Shown piece by piece: positions 27,913 through 41,727 of a DNA stretch of 64,000 nt; the stretch's first letter is position 1, and every line of letters begins with the position of its first letter. The stretch comes from Meloidogyne chitwoodi (Eukaryota; Nematoda; Chromadorea; Rhabditida; Meloidogynidae): contig JACZZP010000012.1 of NCBI GenBank assembly GCA_015183035.1, forward strand, positions 2,170,001-2,234,000. Direction: 5' to 3'. The notes below the pieces were generated by a model. That model worked only from the letters and a program-made list of their open reading frames with translations, was not told the DNA's origin and searched no databases. A program made the translations under genes and the position numbers.

Positions 27913-30900
27913 TTATTTTTTTCTAACAAAAGAACTTTTTGTGGAAGATAAAGAAGGCGATGATGACGAATTGCAAGGTAAAACTTCTTGATTTATTTGT
28001 TGAGAAATATAGCTATTTAAAGCTTTTTTATTTGTAAAGGCCCCTCCCGATGTTGCTAATCTTTAAAATTAATTAATTAATAAAAAAGGTTTTAAAAAAT
28101 GAAACAAACCTAACAAGCGTATCTGAAGCTATTGGCCTCAAAATGGCAGAATTCCAATGTGTGTCTAACCATTTTCTCCCTGATAATAATATTCGTTCAC
28201 GATTAGAAGCATCTGGATATATTTGTTCGGCAAATGAGTAAACAATAGGTTTTAAAACTTCACACATCTAAAAATATATTTATAATTTTTTAAAATTAAA
28301 AATACACAAACTAAAATAAAGAAAAAATACTCCTCATAAGAATGTTCGAACCTGCAACCTATTTTTCTATAGCCGGATGCTTTACCAAATAAGCTACCGA
28401 GGTAATACTTTTACTTTATTTTTTTTCATTTATCTATATTTTAAAATAATCTTTAACTAACCAGCCAAAACCGACAATCTTCTTGTGATTTATCCTTTTT
28501 ATATCGTTCAAAGAATTGTTCAACCTGAATACGTATTGTTGGCGAATTATTGTCATTAGATTTTGATCCGCTTAAATTTGATGATGGAAGGTTTGATTGA
28601 ATTAAACTAAAAAATACAAATTTAAAAATTATTAAAAAAAATAAAGGCTTAACGCAATTCTTTCATTCATACAAGTAATTTTTTCTTTAAAAGCCTTCAA
28701 TTGATTTAATTGTTGTTCTTGTTCCAATTTTAAATTTTTTATATGTTGTGCTGCTCTATTTAAAACAACAGCATTTGTACTTTTTAACCCAGCTTGTTCA
28801 ATTACTGGAATAGATTTAACTAAACAATCAAATCCTTCTTTTAATGCTGAACGACGATTTTTTTCAGCATATAAATGTAAAATACGTTTACGCTCATCTG
28901 GATTTAATGTTGAATCTGCTGCTGCAGAATTTGTACAAATATCCGAAACTTCATCATTAGTATTTAATATTGTGGTTGAAGAAGAAGAAAAATAGGGAGA
29001 AGAACTATTATTGATTTCCTGTATTCTTCCATTATTATTTAATGAGAAAGGACTGTTCATTGCTAAAAAAATAAAAATTATTTTTTAACAAAGCTTATAT
29101 TAGGCTGTAAAGAACAAAACCATCGGGGTTAGTCGAACCCACCTAGTAGTCAATTAAAAATCAACAACACTAACCACCACACTACAAGTGAATACAACAA
29201 AAATTTATTAAATATTCAACTAAAAAACTTAAGTTTAATTTTACTTACTTGTAGCAGAGCTTGCTTTTCTATCAATGTTATCCATTCCTCCATTTTCTTT
29301 TTTAATTTCCAAATTTGATGATTGTTGTTGTTGTTTAAAATGTCCCAATTCTAATAATTTATGTTGTTTTAATTCTTCTTCAATTATTAAATTATTATTA
29401 CATTTATTTTCAATTAAAGAATTTAATAAAATTGTAGCTTCATTTAAAGGAGAAGAAGCAGAAGAATATTTATTATTATTATTAAAACATTGTTGTTGTT
29501 GTTGTTGTTGAGGAATTATTATTGGAGGAGATAAAGAAGAAGAACAAGAAGTATTTTGTGCCAACATTTGTTGTTGTTGACAATTATTTTTTCTTTTATT
29601 TTTATTATTTGACCATTTTTGTTGTTGCTTAAATTGTTGTTTTTGTTGTTGTTGTATTTCTATAGGTCCTCCAATTGTATCAAACTTTAAAAATAATAAT
29701 AAAATTAAATACTAAATTTATGTTAAAAAAAATTATTTATAAAAAAAAACCTCAGGTTCATCAATAAATATTGAATTATTATTATTTTCAACAACTCCTC
29801 CATTATTATTTAACATTAATATTTGTTGTTTTTGTGGAGGTGATAATAAAATATTTTGATGTTTTTGTTGTTGTGATATTTGTCTTTTACCCAAATGTTG
29901 TTGTTGATTATTATTTATTGTTGAAGTAGTACTACAAGAAGTAGAAGAAGAAAAACTTTGTCCACGTCCTTTTTTTAAATTATTATTAAAATTTGTTGGT
30001 GAAGAAAATGCTGAAGATATTGACACTGACATTTTTCTAGGTAATTGTTGTTGTTGTGAATTAATAGGAGGAGAAGAAGAAGAAATACAACAATTATTAT
30101 TATTACTTGTTGAATTAGGAGATATTTGTTGTTGTTGTTTTTGACCTTCAATTTAAAAAATAAATTTAAAAATTAATTAATTACTACTCAAAAAGACCAC
30201 TTTTATAATATAAAAAATAAAATAAATATCAAAATCTCTAAAAAAATAAACCTTTTCCTCTTCCAGTTCTAATAGATTCATTATTTATTTGTAAAGGTAA
30301 AGAAAGTGAAGGAGCAGAATTAGAAGGAGGAGAATATTGTTGTTGTCCTCCACAATCTATTGAAGATGAATTTTGTTGTAAAGAATTTATTAAACAATTA
30401 TTATTATTTTTATTTAAATTTATTGTTGGAATTATATTATTATTTTGTTGTCCAAATCCTGTCAAATTTGTTATTAATGTTTCATTTCCTTGAATTAATT
30501 GAGAAGAATTTGCAATAATTGGAGTTTGTTGAGTCAAATATCTTTTAAAAAAATAAAAAAGTTTTTTTTCATGTTCTTCTGACCTTTAAAGAGTCCTAAA
30601 ACTTTTCTAACAATTTTTCCAATTAATAACTCTTTTTTTTTCTCAAAAATTATTCATATATATTCATCTTAAATCGTCCCCCCAAAGAGATTAATTTCCA
30701 AAAAATTAAATTAAAAAAAAAATAAACCTTGATAAATCACTCATTACAAACTGTTTAATTGTTGATTGAGGAACTATAGAAACATTATTATTATTATTAG
30801 CTTCAGTTAAACATTGTAATAATTGTTCATTATTTGACGAAGAATCTAATTTATTGTTATTATCCATTGATTTTTCAATTAAACATTTATTATTATTTAA

Positions 30901-33900
30901 TAAATGTGTAGATAATACTGAAGAAGATTCATTTAACAATTGTTTATTATTATTTGAAATAAAAGGAGAAGAAGAAGAAGAATTATTTATTGAAGTAAAA
31001 GACAAAGACCTTGTTGAAGGTAAAGAAGAAGAATTTAAAAAAGAAGAAGAAGAAGAAAGTAATGATTGTGTACTAAAATTTCTAATTGAAGAAGAAGAAA
31101 TATTATTTGAATTTTGTTGTTGTAAAGGTACTACACTCTATTAAAAAAAATATTAAAAAATTTTAAAAAATATCAGGTCCTTATTATCTCTTCAAATATG
31201 ATTTTTTTAATTTTATATTATTTTACAAAATTGATGAAATTTTGAGGAATTTCTTTTAAATAAACCAATAAAAGAAAGTGTAAATTTCACCAATTAATTT
31301 AAAAAAAAAAACAATTTTTTAAACAAATATTTCTCTTCATATTACTCACAAATATTCTTCTCTAATTAAAAAGAAAATAATCTTCTATTTCCCAAAATAT
31401 AAATTAAAATTAAAAAAAAACCTGGCTTACATTTCCAGAACTTTTTCTAAGTAAATTAGCTGTAGAAGATACATTTTGTTGATGTAAAAATGGTTGTGGA
31501 TATACTGCTTGTTGTTGTTGAGAATTCCAATGCCATTGTTCAATTAAATTTGTTTGTTTATTATTATTAAATTGACCACAATTATTTGACGAATTTGAAG
31601 CAGCAGCTAACAAAGAATAATTTATTGGAGAAGAAAAATGTGAAGGATGATGAGAAGAAGAAGCCACAGAAGTAATTATTTGATGAGTTGTACAAGTCTT
31701 TTTTTTAATTAAAAAAAATTATTTAAAATTTAAAAAAAAACCTGATTTGCAATTTTTGACATTGGTGTTGGTGGCAAGTTATTATTATAAATAATATTAT
31801 TTTTAGTACAAGAACCACCAACAAATTTTCCATCAATTTTTCCCTCTTGTTTTTCCAAAATTTCAAAATTATTTAACATTTTTTGTCTTGCTCCTCCACT
31901 TTCTAAAGCAATTCTTTGAGTTTCATAAACTGCTGCTTGCGAATACAATGGATTTGAACAATTTGGAGGAGTTAATACTTGTGGCATTGCTGATTGAATT
32001 TCAATAAATGATTGTTGATTATTATTACAAGACATTTTTGACATTTCTTCAAGTCTTTGATTATGATGATTTTGTTGTTGTCTTTTTAAACAAGAAGAAA
32101 GTTGTTGTTGATTTGTTAAATTATCGTTAAGATGTTGTGCTTGACTACTTTAAAAATAAATTTAAAAAAATAATAATTAAAAAGGATATGAGGAAATAAT
32201 CGAAAATATATTTAAATTTATTTAAATTGATTAAAAGATGTGAGAAAAAAATATTATTTTTCTCACATCTTCTCCTTCAATTTTCCCCTCTTTCGAAATT
32301 TAAATTATTAAATTCCTCCCCTTAATAAAACAAAAAAAAAATAAATATTTATATCAAACATATAATTTAAATTTTACTCACACCTTTCCCTCTATTTTTC
32401 TCCTCTTTCGAAAATATATCAAAAGATTTAAAAAATAAACCTATAATTTATCAACATATTAGCAGCATCATATTCCCTTGCAGAATATTGTGATTGTTGT
32501 AAAAGAGAAGGAGATAAATTATTATTTTCATTATTTGTCATTTGTTGAACATTTATTCTCGTTGTTGTTGTTGATGATCTTCCTCCATTATTTTCTGACA
32601 AATTATTTGTTGGATATGATTCAATTTGAGGAGAAATTTGTTGTTGATTGGAATACTCTGATGAACTACTACCACCAAAAGGATAATCTGTTGACATTAT
32701 TTCTTCAATACTTGGTTGTAATGAAAGCAGTCCAGGTTGTAAAATATCTGCATTATCACATTGAACTAAATTTTTTTTAAATTAAATAAAAGAAATAGAA
32801 AAATACTGGAAGCTCCTTCCTTTGGATTTGGAAATAAAAATGGAGCATTTAATTGTTCAAATAATTGGTTGGTAAATTCGTTTTCCATGTCATCATCAAG
32901 GTCAAATAATGTGCCCAAAAAACATTCTAAAATTTGAAAAAAAAATATAATAAATTTTTAAAATATATTTTAAAGGCATATTTAATTATATAAGTCAAAC
33001 AAAAAACAGAAAATAATTTTAAACAAAAAAACCTGCAGCCATAGTAGTCAAATTGTCAGGAGTCATACTTCTCATAAATTGTTGATTATTTAATAAAAGT
33101 TGTGAATGGTGACTTGAATTTTCATTTAAGTGATGAGTTGATGTTGAAACATCACAGCTACAACTATGTCCCTTCAAATAAATATTAAAAATGTATTTAA
33201 AACAATATTTTTTTAACACATTTTTGAGTGTCTAAAAAAATATTTAAAAAATACCCTTCTTCGACAACAACGTTTTCTTTTTGAAAAATAAGTTCTCCAA
33301 CGTTTGTATTGTGCACATACTCCTTCCATTCTAATTTTTTTTTATTTAAATTTATAAAAATTAAAAGTAAAACCTTCTCTTCCAGTACATTCCCTCGAGA
33401 ATGCTTCCCTAAATTTTTTTATTAAAAAATAAATTTATAAAAAACCTCAATTTTTGCATGAGTCATATCATCATCTGGAACAGAAAAATAACAATAAGGA
33501 GAACGATGCTTCCTTCCAGGTTTGCGAAATTCCATATAATAAGCACGCCAAATTACATTATTTAAACGAATTCTGTGCTTCCATTGCAATTTTATGCCCT
33601 TTTGAATTAAAAAGTAATTTGAGCTTTATTAAATTAGTTGTCCTTTTTTAGTTTAAAAAACCTTAAAATCCTTCCATTTTGGTGTTGTCATTTTCATATA
33701 AGCCACACGAATGCATTTATTTAATTTATTTAGAGAAACATCAATTGCAATTGATTGGGTTTTTTGTGGGCCAAATTTGTAGAAAGTGACAGGCTTTTCG
33801 GCATCCTTAAAAATTATTATTTCTAAAAAGACAAAAAAGGAAACCTTTTCTTTTGCTGCAGTCTTATCAAGTGGAGCAGTAGAAACACCTTCATCAACGT

Positions 33901-34211
33901 CAACAACATCTACCTAAAAATTAAATATATAAAAATCATGAATTTCTCAGTTAATAGGCGCATTTTCAAGTTCACCTTAAAGTTCCCTTACATTTGGCAA
34001 CTAAATCAATAAGGATTTAGTTTTCGCACCAGGAATGCGAAAAAGACGCCTACAAACACTGGTAAACAACAACCAGTACTTTTGCCTACAATTACTTCAA
34101 AATATTAATTTAAAAAATAACCTCTACATCCTCATCCTCGTCATCTTGATGTATTTCAGTATGTGGATTAGACGTCATAAAATGACCACTATGTATTGGC
34201 TCTTTTGACAT
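27913..34211 (-). CDS. mml-1: Mondo/ChREBP-like bHLH-zipper transcription factor
   Basis: Mondo proteins pair with Mlx (MXL-2 in C. elegans), shuttle between cytosol and nucleus, and turn on metabolic genes through CACGTG sites. ATG 34211 opens MSKEPIHSGHFMTSNPHTEI. The Mondo conserved region follows over several short exons: PVTFYKFGPQKTQSIAIDVS, LNKCIRVAYMKMTTPKWKDF, WKHRIRLNNVIWRAYYMEF. A long Gln/Asn/Ser-rich middle spans about ten exons. The bHLH-zipper is on the 28632-29060 exon (RKRILHLYAEKNRRSALKEG, VVLNRAAQHIKNLKLEQEQQ). The C-terminal dimerisation/cytoplasmic region is VLKPIVYSFAEQIYP and RKWLDTHWNSAILRPIASD. TAA at 27913-27915. Two introns carry tRNA-like elements. Exon edges in the poly-Gln middle are approximate. 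Confidence 0.88.
28328..28405 (-). repeat. tRNA-like element in mml-1 intron
   Basis: Minus-strand CGGTAGCTTATTTGGTAAAGC (A-box) and GGTTCGAACATT (B-box, imperfect, 28341-28352). Same orientation as host. The anticodon arm is not well formed. Confidence 0.55.
29118..29195 (-). repeat. tRNA-like element in mml-1 intron
   Basis: Minus-strand CACTTGTAGTGTGGTGGTTAG and B-box-like GGTTCGACTAACC (29127-29139). Same orientation as host and same family as the element at 6890. Confidence 0.55.
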
Positions 34212-34822
34212 TTTCTAACTTCTATTGATTTTGTAGTATTATTAATTATTAAATTAAATAAAGAGACAATCTATATCTATAAAATTTAAAAAATCAATAA
34301 AACAAAACAGAGATTAATTTTGTTTCAATAAATAAACATGAAAATAAAATAAAAGCATAAAATAATTGGTACGTATGAAATTATAAATAAGTATGAATAC
34401 TTAAAATAGCCACTAAACCCCAAAATTATATAAACACACCTACCTATACATTAAAAACGAAAGAAACTTGCAAAAACAAAATTTAATTTTAAAAAAAGTT
34501 TTTGGTGTATCGATTTTATAGGTTTTGATTTTTGGTGTTTGTAGTTGTCAAGTCAAAGATCGTTCGGTGTAATTTTTTAAATAGCTGTTTCAACGCCAAC
34601 TGTAAAGTGCTCCCAAAAATTAAAAAACATAAAAAAGTGCAAAGTATTTCCTTGTCAGTTTTTTTTAATTTAAATATTTAATATATTACGTGTCATAAAA
34701 TGAAAAGATAAAAAGAGAAAAAACATAAAAAAGGATTAAAAAAAAAAGACGGGGAAATAACATACATATTTTACAACATTTAACTTTTTAAGACTCTAAT
34801 TGCCCTTAAACTTGTATTTCCC

Positions 34823-34828
34823 CACGTG
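34823..34828. promoter_or_regulatory. E-box CACGTG upstream of mml-1
   Basis: CACGTG lies 612 bases upstream of the mml-1 ATG. This is the half-site bound by Mondo/Mlx dimers. No second E-box at the 5-bp ChoRE spacing is seen, so the site is a weak candidate for autoregulation. Confidence 0.3.
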
Positions 34829-34829
34829 A

Positions 34830-36596
34830 TGCAAATGGCGTTTCCCTATTTCCCCCTCTTTATTTTGTCCACCTCGGCTCCTTTTTATTTACTTTGCTTA
34901 TTTCCTGACGTTGTAAAAGCAAACAAAGTCTCAAATTTAATAATCTACCCAAAAAATCAACTTGGGAAAGAACAACGTAAAAAAATAAAAAAATCAAGAT
35001 TTTCCAAAATATCAACACCGAGTAGATTAAAAAATTAAATATCCATTAAAAATGAGAAATAAATTAAAATAATAAAATTAAAAAATAAATACAAAATAAT
35101 AAATAAAAAAATAAATTCTAAAATAGTAAAATATATTTAAAGAAAAATTAGTAATTATTAAAATAAAAAATAGGGCACTGATAAGAAGAAATAAAAGAAA
35201 TTTTCTCGATAAAAATAAAATTTTTCTTTTTGATAATAAATTGGTAAAAAAGGAAAAATAATTTAATAAAAAAAGTTATTTTTTAAAAAAAGATGTTATT
35301 TATTATAAAATATAAATTTATAGATCAGGTGACTTTTTGAAAAAAAGCCAAATAAATTAGCTATTTAATTATTTATTAAACTATTTTTCTGGAAAAAGTT
35401 TAAAGGGGAAGTAAAATAAAAAAGAAACAAGCAGAAATTAATTTAAAAAAATAAAAAAAATTAATTTAAAAAAAAAAAAAATTTTTTAATAAAAATAATT
35501 TTAAAGAAATTAAAAACTATGTTATTTTACAGATAAAAAAGCAGACGATTATGAAATTAAAAAAAGAAGACAAGCACATTTAGACACCAAATGAAAATAA
35601 TAAGAGTTCATATGCACTTAGTTAGATTTTCTAATCAAAGATGTTTTAATATTTTTATTTTTAAAAAAGCTAATTGATTTTTTAAATTTAAAAGAAAAAT
35701 AAAAAACAAATAATATAGCAAGAGAAATAAATGTTTTGCAAACAGAAGGTGTCGAACTTTAGACTCTCTCAAGTGACTAATCGCAAAGAATCAATTACAC
35801 TACCACTGAGCTACCGCACACCACACTTACATTCCTTTTTTACTAAACTTTAATCCCAGAATATTTTTTTAAAAATGTTTAATATATGCAGATTACCCCA
35901 TAAATGACCTATTCATCCATTTTAATTCCTCTCTTATTTAAATAAAACTAGGGGAAACCCAAAACCAAAAAAAAATGACAGGAAAAGTAATGCAAAAAAT
36001 ATATATGTATAATAAACAAACCTCAATCAATCATCAAAAAGGATCGGTGCAGGCAAAAAAAAGAGAAGAAGTAATAATCATCAACGTGGTTTTAGCGGTG
36101 TGTCTTGTTGTTGGGGCACCTGACTAACGCGTGAGAGAGCATATGACTTTCTTAAACATGTGAGGAATAAATTTTAAGGAACGGAACTTTTTAAAAAAGG
36201 TAAAAAATTATTAAAAATAATATTTAAATTTTTTAATTTATTAAATTGCCATATTTATTTAAAAAAATATATGGATTAAAAAAATAACTTTAAATGAATT
36301 AGAAATATTAAAAATATTATAAGCATTTTGGTATTAGGGTGGACAAATTAAATATTGGTGTACTTATTATTATACCACACCCATCGTCTCTACTAGAATT
36401 TGTAATTAATTCAATCATTTTGTGGTCTTTAATCATAAAATAAATTTAAAAAAAATAAATTTCTGACAACTTTTTAAAACTTTCAAGAGGTGTGGTACAA
36501 TTAATAAAATAACCAAAAAATATAAAAAAAATACTTGTCTCTTGATCCTTATTTTTACACATTTTTTCATCTTTATCTCTTCACTCAACCATTTTT
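34830..36596. other. Intergenic stretch
   Basis: Apart from the tRNA-like element at 35745 it is AT-rich without a supported exon. A less AT-rich patch at 36040-36180 shows no recognisable RNA or protein. Confidence 0.35.
35745..35822 (-). repeat. tRNA-like element between genes
   Basis: Minus-strand GGTAGCTCAGTGGTAG (perfect A-box) and B-box AGTTCGACACC (35748-35758), with an extra arm-like CACTTGAGAGAG between. The acceptor ends do not pair convincingly. Flanking genes are on the minus strand as well. Confidence 0.55.
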
Positions 36597-39500
36597 TCAA
36601 ATATTTCGAATTAATTCTGTAAAGCTAATCAAATTTGCTGTCAAAACGGTACTTAAATAAAACGGGAAATAGTAAAAATAATTTTAAATAAAAAAAAACC
36701 TGAGGCGAGTAAGTTGTTTAACTTGTTCATTTGATTTAATTGGCTTTTGACATTTTTCAACTTCACGAATAGTTTCAGCCAATGCTTTTAATAACTTTAA
36801 AACAAAATTAATTTTATTATTTAATATTTTTAATTTAAACCTGATCTGCATTTGAGGTCAACTGCTGAGCTTGGAAAATAGAATTACTTTTCCGTATCAA
36901 CATTTCTACGCTGTCTATTGCCCTTTCAACGCTATCCACAACTGTTTGAATAACTTTAAAAAAGAAAATTAAAATTAAATTAATTAAATTATTTTACTAA
37001 TATGCAAGTCAGTTGAAGAACAGGTTTGAAGAAGAGACAAATCTGATGTTTGACTTGAAGGTGGAGATGTTGAGTTTGCATTACGGATCATATTTTTACA
37101 ACTAAATTTTTATAAAAATATTATTATTTTTATTATAAAAATAAAAAACTAACGCTATAATAAGAAGTTTACATTCATTAAGTAACACCAACTTTTCACA
37201 ATCAGGTTCTGAGGAAGTTGCCTTTCTTGGACTGGCATTAGGTACAGATTGTAAGGTTGAATTTAGATGATTTCGAATATTTGTTAACCTTTTTTTAAAA
37301 AATGTTAAAAAAATGCAATCCTATAGAAAAGGACACTCTTTGGCTTCTCTAGATTTTCGAAAATTAGAAAATGTCCCAATCTTCCCTTCCAAAAAAGAAT
37401 ATTTAAAAATTCTAAACCTTTGCAAAGTCTGTCCAAAAGTATTACGTCCAGTAGAACTACTATATTGTCTTTCAAGATGATGAATATTATTATTTTGATT
37501 TCCATTCTTTTCCATAATTCCATTAGAAGAAGAATTCTTTTCATTATTTTCTGAAGCAATTGTTTCCCGAATTGCTTGGTTAATTCCATCTAGAGCTCTA
37601 TCAAATGAATTGTATCCATCTTCAGAATGTGAGTGTTGAATACCACCACTTTCAATTTTAGCTCCACCAGAGGAGGAAGACCGACGCCGATTACTTTTTT
37701 AAATAAAAATAATTTTTTTTTAATTTAAAATTAACCTAAATTTATCAATTAAACTTCCCAATGTTAATTGTTGTCCACTCCTCCATGGATGAAGCATTGG
37801 AGAGCTAAAAATAAAATTTAAAATATGTAAATTAAAAAAATAAATTTACAGATTACTCGCTGCTTTTTGATTTGCATGTTCTTCAAGTAAATCCAATCCC
37901 TGAAGAAAAAAAAATATTTTAAAATAAAAATAAAAAACATACACTAAATTCTTTAAGTGACATTCTTCGAATTTGAGTTTTTTCTTCAATATGAGTTTCC
38001 ATTGGATTCTTAAAAAAATAAAATAAATCTTAAAAAATTAATTTTCAATCAATCTATAAAATAACCTTTTCCCCCAAATTCCTTAAAATTAATTCAAATT
38101 TCCCTTCTCATCAATCTTTTTTTGCTCATTTTTAAAAAAAATATTTAACCGTTAAAATTAAATATTTTGGCATTTTATAGGGCATATTTAATTCCCTGTT
38201 CCCTTTTTTTTGAAAATAACTCAAAATATCTCTCAAATTTTGCCTCAAAAATTTTTATTTTATTTTTATGTGAAATTTAAAAATGTTAATAAATATATAG
38301 AATTAAGCTAATAAATAAAAAAGGAACAGAAAACTCTAAAATATGGGGTATAATTTTAAAGAAATTAATCGCCAAAAAAACAGATGAGACACGAAAATTA
38401 AAATTCTTTTTTAATAGGGAAATAAACAAATAAATTTGTTTAAAAAAATCAGAATTTTTTAATTAAATTATTCTAATTTTGAACATCGTAAAATTGGCAA
38501 TTATTTTTGTCGAACAGAACAGACAAAAAATAAAATAAATAAATTGGTCTAATTAGAAAAAATTGGAAAAAAGAGTGAAAATAAATTAAAAAAAAAAATT
38601 CTTTTAAAAATAATACTATTATTATTTAAAAATAAACAAAAAAATAATACTAGTTATCCTTTTTTAGAAGAAAAATTAGCCGTTTGTTTACAAAATATTT
38701 TTTAAATTACTAAAGTATAAAGTCATAAGTTTGCCAAGAAAAAAAAATATGATAAAATCCCCCAGAGGGAAAAAAGCCAAAAAATATTTTTTTAAATGTC
38801 ATTTTCTTTTTTTGGCAATTAGTTTACTTCTTTATAAAGAATTTATATATATTAGGAGTTAGAGGAAGTAAAAATTAATTGACTAAAAAAAGAGAAAGAA
38901 GATGAAATATTTTTTATAAAAAAGGGAATTTAAAATTTCTAAATTTGGAATTTTAAATAAATTTTTAAAAATTATTATTATTATTAGTCGTAAAAAAATA
39001 AGAGAAATATATAAGCTAATTAAAACATTCTTTTAAATTAATACTCCCCTAAATTAATAAAACAATTTTCCTTTTTATTCTGATTTTGTTATAAACAAAA
39101 TGTTTTAATTATGTTCTGATATTTGTTTTATTAAAATTCTGATTTTGTATGTTTTTGTTTTGTATTTTATCAAGTTTGAACTTGTTTTGTTTTAGTTTGT
39201 TGTTTTTATGAATGTTTTGTTTGTTTTAGGTTGTTCTATATGTTTTTCTGGTTTTATTTAAATGTTTATGTTTTCCCAGTTTATAAATGTTTTATTAAAA
39301 TGTTTACCTTATTATTATTATTTTCTCTAGCAACATTAGAAGAACGTGGAACAAAATCTTCATCAAAATCTTCCAATTCATTAAATGTTTGTTGTTGTTG
39401 ATGTGAAGGAGAAGCATTCATTATTAAAGGTGGAGGAAACGTATAACTATTTGGTAAACGTTTTTTTTGATGAAATTAATTGACCAGCAGTAAAAGGTGG

Positions 39501-41002
39501 TGGCCAACAAAAAATTCTTTTTTGACTAGATTGAAAAAGAGAAGAAAATTTTTGGCTTTCAAAAAAAGGAGGTTTGTGGAAATGATGGCAGAGGAGAGGA
39601 GGACGCTTTTTTTCATTTTTCTTTTTTGTTTCCTCTAATACTACGGAAGAAGCACGGCAGCAGATATTGACACCACCACCCCCATCACAACTACCACTAC
39701 TAGTACTACTACCAGTGATGCCTTGAAAGGTGGAAGTGGTGGTGGTATTGATATTAGCCAGATGGAAAGAGTTGGAAGAGGTTTGAGAAGAGTTTGAGAG
39801 TAAAGGCCCAAAAGAATTATGGCCCAAGACCACGCCCTCGGGGCGAAAGCAGCAACGATGTTTAGAAGTAAAAGATACGGCAATGGGAGGAGGACAAGAT
39901 GAAGAAGAAGAGCGGTGGTTGCCTTTAAAGAAAATATATAAAGGAAATAAAAAATGAAAGGTTTTTTTTTAAAAAATAAGTTTTTTGATGAACAAATTTT
40001 GAGAGCAGAAAAAAATAAAAAGGAAGGAGAGAGGTTATTTTATATTATTATTTTTTCTTTCCCGGAAAAATAATTTAATGAAAAATAAAATAATAAATGT
40101 TCTCTTAGTCATAAAAATTATTTATTATATTTTTTTAGGCTAAAAGTCAGTGAAATGAAAAGAAAAAAACATTTTTTTATATTCGGGAAAAAATTATTAA
40201 TTTATAAAAAATTAAAAACCTTGTAATTTTGAATGAAATTCATCAAAACATCTTTGCCGTTCCTCTCTCCGAATAAGTTGATATATTGCAGAATTTGAAG
40301 ATGATGAAATTGAATTTAATGAAAAAGAAGTAGGCAATAATAGTTGTTTTGAACGATTACTTTTCGATTGTTTTTTAGACATTTTTGGTGACAATTGTAA
40401 CGAATCAGAGCTTTGTGAGTGTTTAATTAATGTTTGGACAAGTTTTAGAGCCAAAGATTTTTGTGTTAATTGTTCTGGTAATTTCTGAATTTTTAAAGAT
40501 AAAATTTTGTTCAATTTTATCTCAAGTAAACCTCTTTTTTAAGAACTCTTTTTGGTGAGTTTGTCAGCGATCTGGATGGAATTAAATGTCGTTGTTGAAC
40601 AGAAAAATTGTTGTCAATTAAAGATTTTCTGTTTACAGTGTTCCGATTTAATAGAGGGGATTGTGGAGGAGTAAGTACAGGAGACAACATAGGTGTTGGC
40701 GGAGGGGAGAGCAATGACACTTGGCGATGACTAAGAAGTGGAGATACAAAGCGTACCTTAAATTAACGAAAACACAACTTTTCCACCAGTAAATTCTGAT
40801 AAAAAATAGACGAGAAATTAAAGTACTTACTCTGAAGACTTATCAGAATTTAAATTAAACAAATTAACCAACAATCAGAAAAACAAATTCAGAAAAACAC
40901 AAAAAAGTTTCAGAAAAAGTAAAACACAAATCAGAAATTTTAAAATAAACAAACCTTTTTCATGTTACTTCCCTCTAAAGTATTATTAGATAAACAATCC
41001 AT
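36597..41002 (-). CDS. Ser/Pro-rich protein with PP1-docking motif and helical C-terminus; function unknown
   Basis: No family recognised. ATG 41002 opens [16 protein letters not shown]; the next exon adds [13 protein letters not shown], so KKVRF forms an RVxF-type PP1 docking site just after the start, followed by SPPPTP/TPPQSP repeats. Later exons: [19 protein letters not shown], a Ser/Thr-rich exon (39308-39919), [72 protein letters not shown]. The C-terminal 130 residues look like a four-helix bundle ([65 protein letters not shown]), reminiscent of adhesion-protein bundles but without a clear match. TGA 36597-36599. The 39308-39919 exon needs a one-base change at the T8 run 39461-39468 to stay in frame; no intron fits there. 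Confidence 0.6.
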
Positions 41003-41727
41003 TTCTCAATTCATATTTTTGTCTGTCAATTAAGTGTATGTTTAGGCAATTTCTTTTAACAATTATGCTAATTTTGTTACATTCTTTCACTTTTAATTCA
41101 AATTAGCTTCTATTTTACAAAAATCTAAAATAAAAAAACTTTTTCTTTAAAAGTCCAAAATTTAAATTTTTAACAAACCTTTTTTTCTCTTTCCGGTTTC
41201 CATTAAATTCTATAAATGTTGAGTTGCATTTTTTACCCTCTTTTATATATTAAATAAATTTTAGAATAGTCCAAGTCATATGAGGTGTAAATAATAATAA
41301 AAATGCCGCCTTTTCCAAAACATTTTTTTGTTCCTCAAAAAAAAAAAGGAACAATAAATTTAGGTTACCCTAGAGAATAAAAAAATGACATTTATACCCA
41401 TAAACTTTTTTTATTTATAAAACTCTTATTTTCCTCCATATTTTTAGTACAAATATTCACAAAATAAAATATAGAGGTAATAATCGTTAAATATAAAATA
41501 TATAAAAATGGCTAAAAATCCAAAAATATATATACAATTTTTATTCTTAAAAAGATTTAAAAGAAAAAAGAGTTTAGAAAAATAAAAGTATTTATAGAGG
41601 TCAAAAAAGACCAATAAAAATAAAGTTTTAAAAAAATAAAATTTATAAAGTATAGAAAAAATAAAATATATGTAAATACATTAGCTAAAATTTAATATCT
41701 CAATTTTAAATAATTTTCATACCTTAA

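Noticed and set aside
29275..31144. Plus-strand frames opposite the mml-1 poly-Gln exons
   Set aside because: Antisense reading of Gln/Asn codons; no independent support.
36030..36180. Non-coding RNA gene upstream of the mml-1 region
   Set aside because: Base composition stands out slightly, but there is no family motif or convincing fold.
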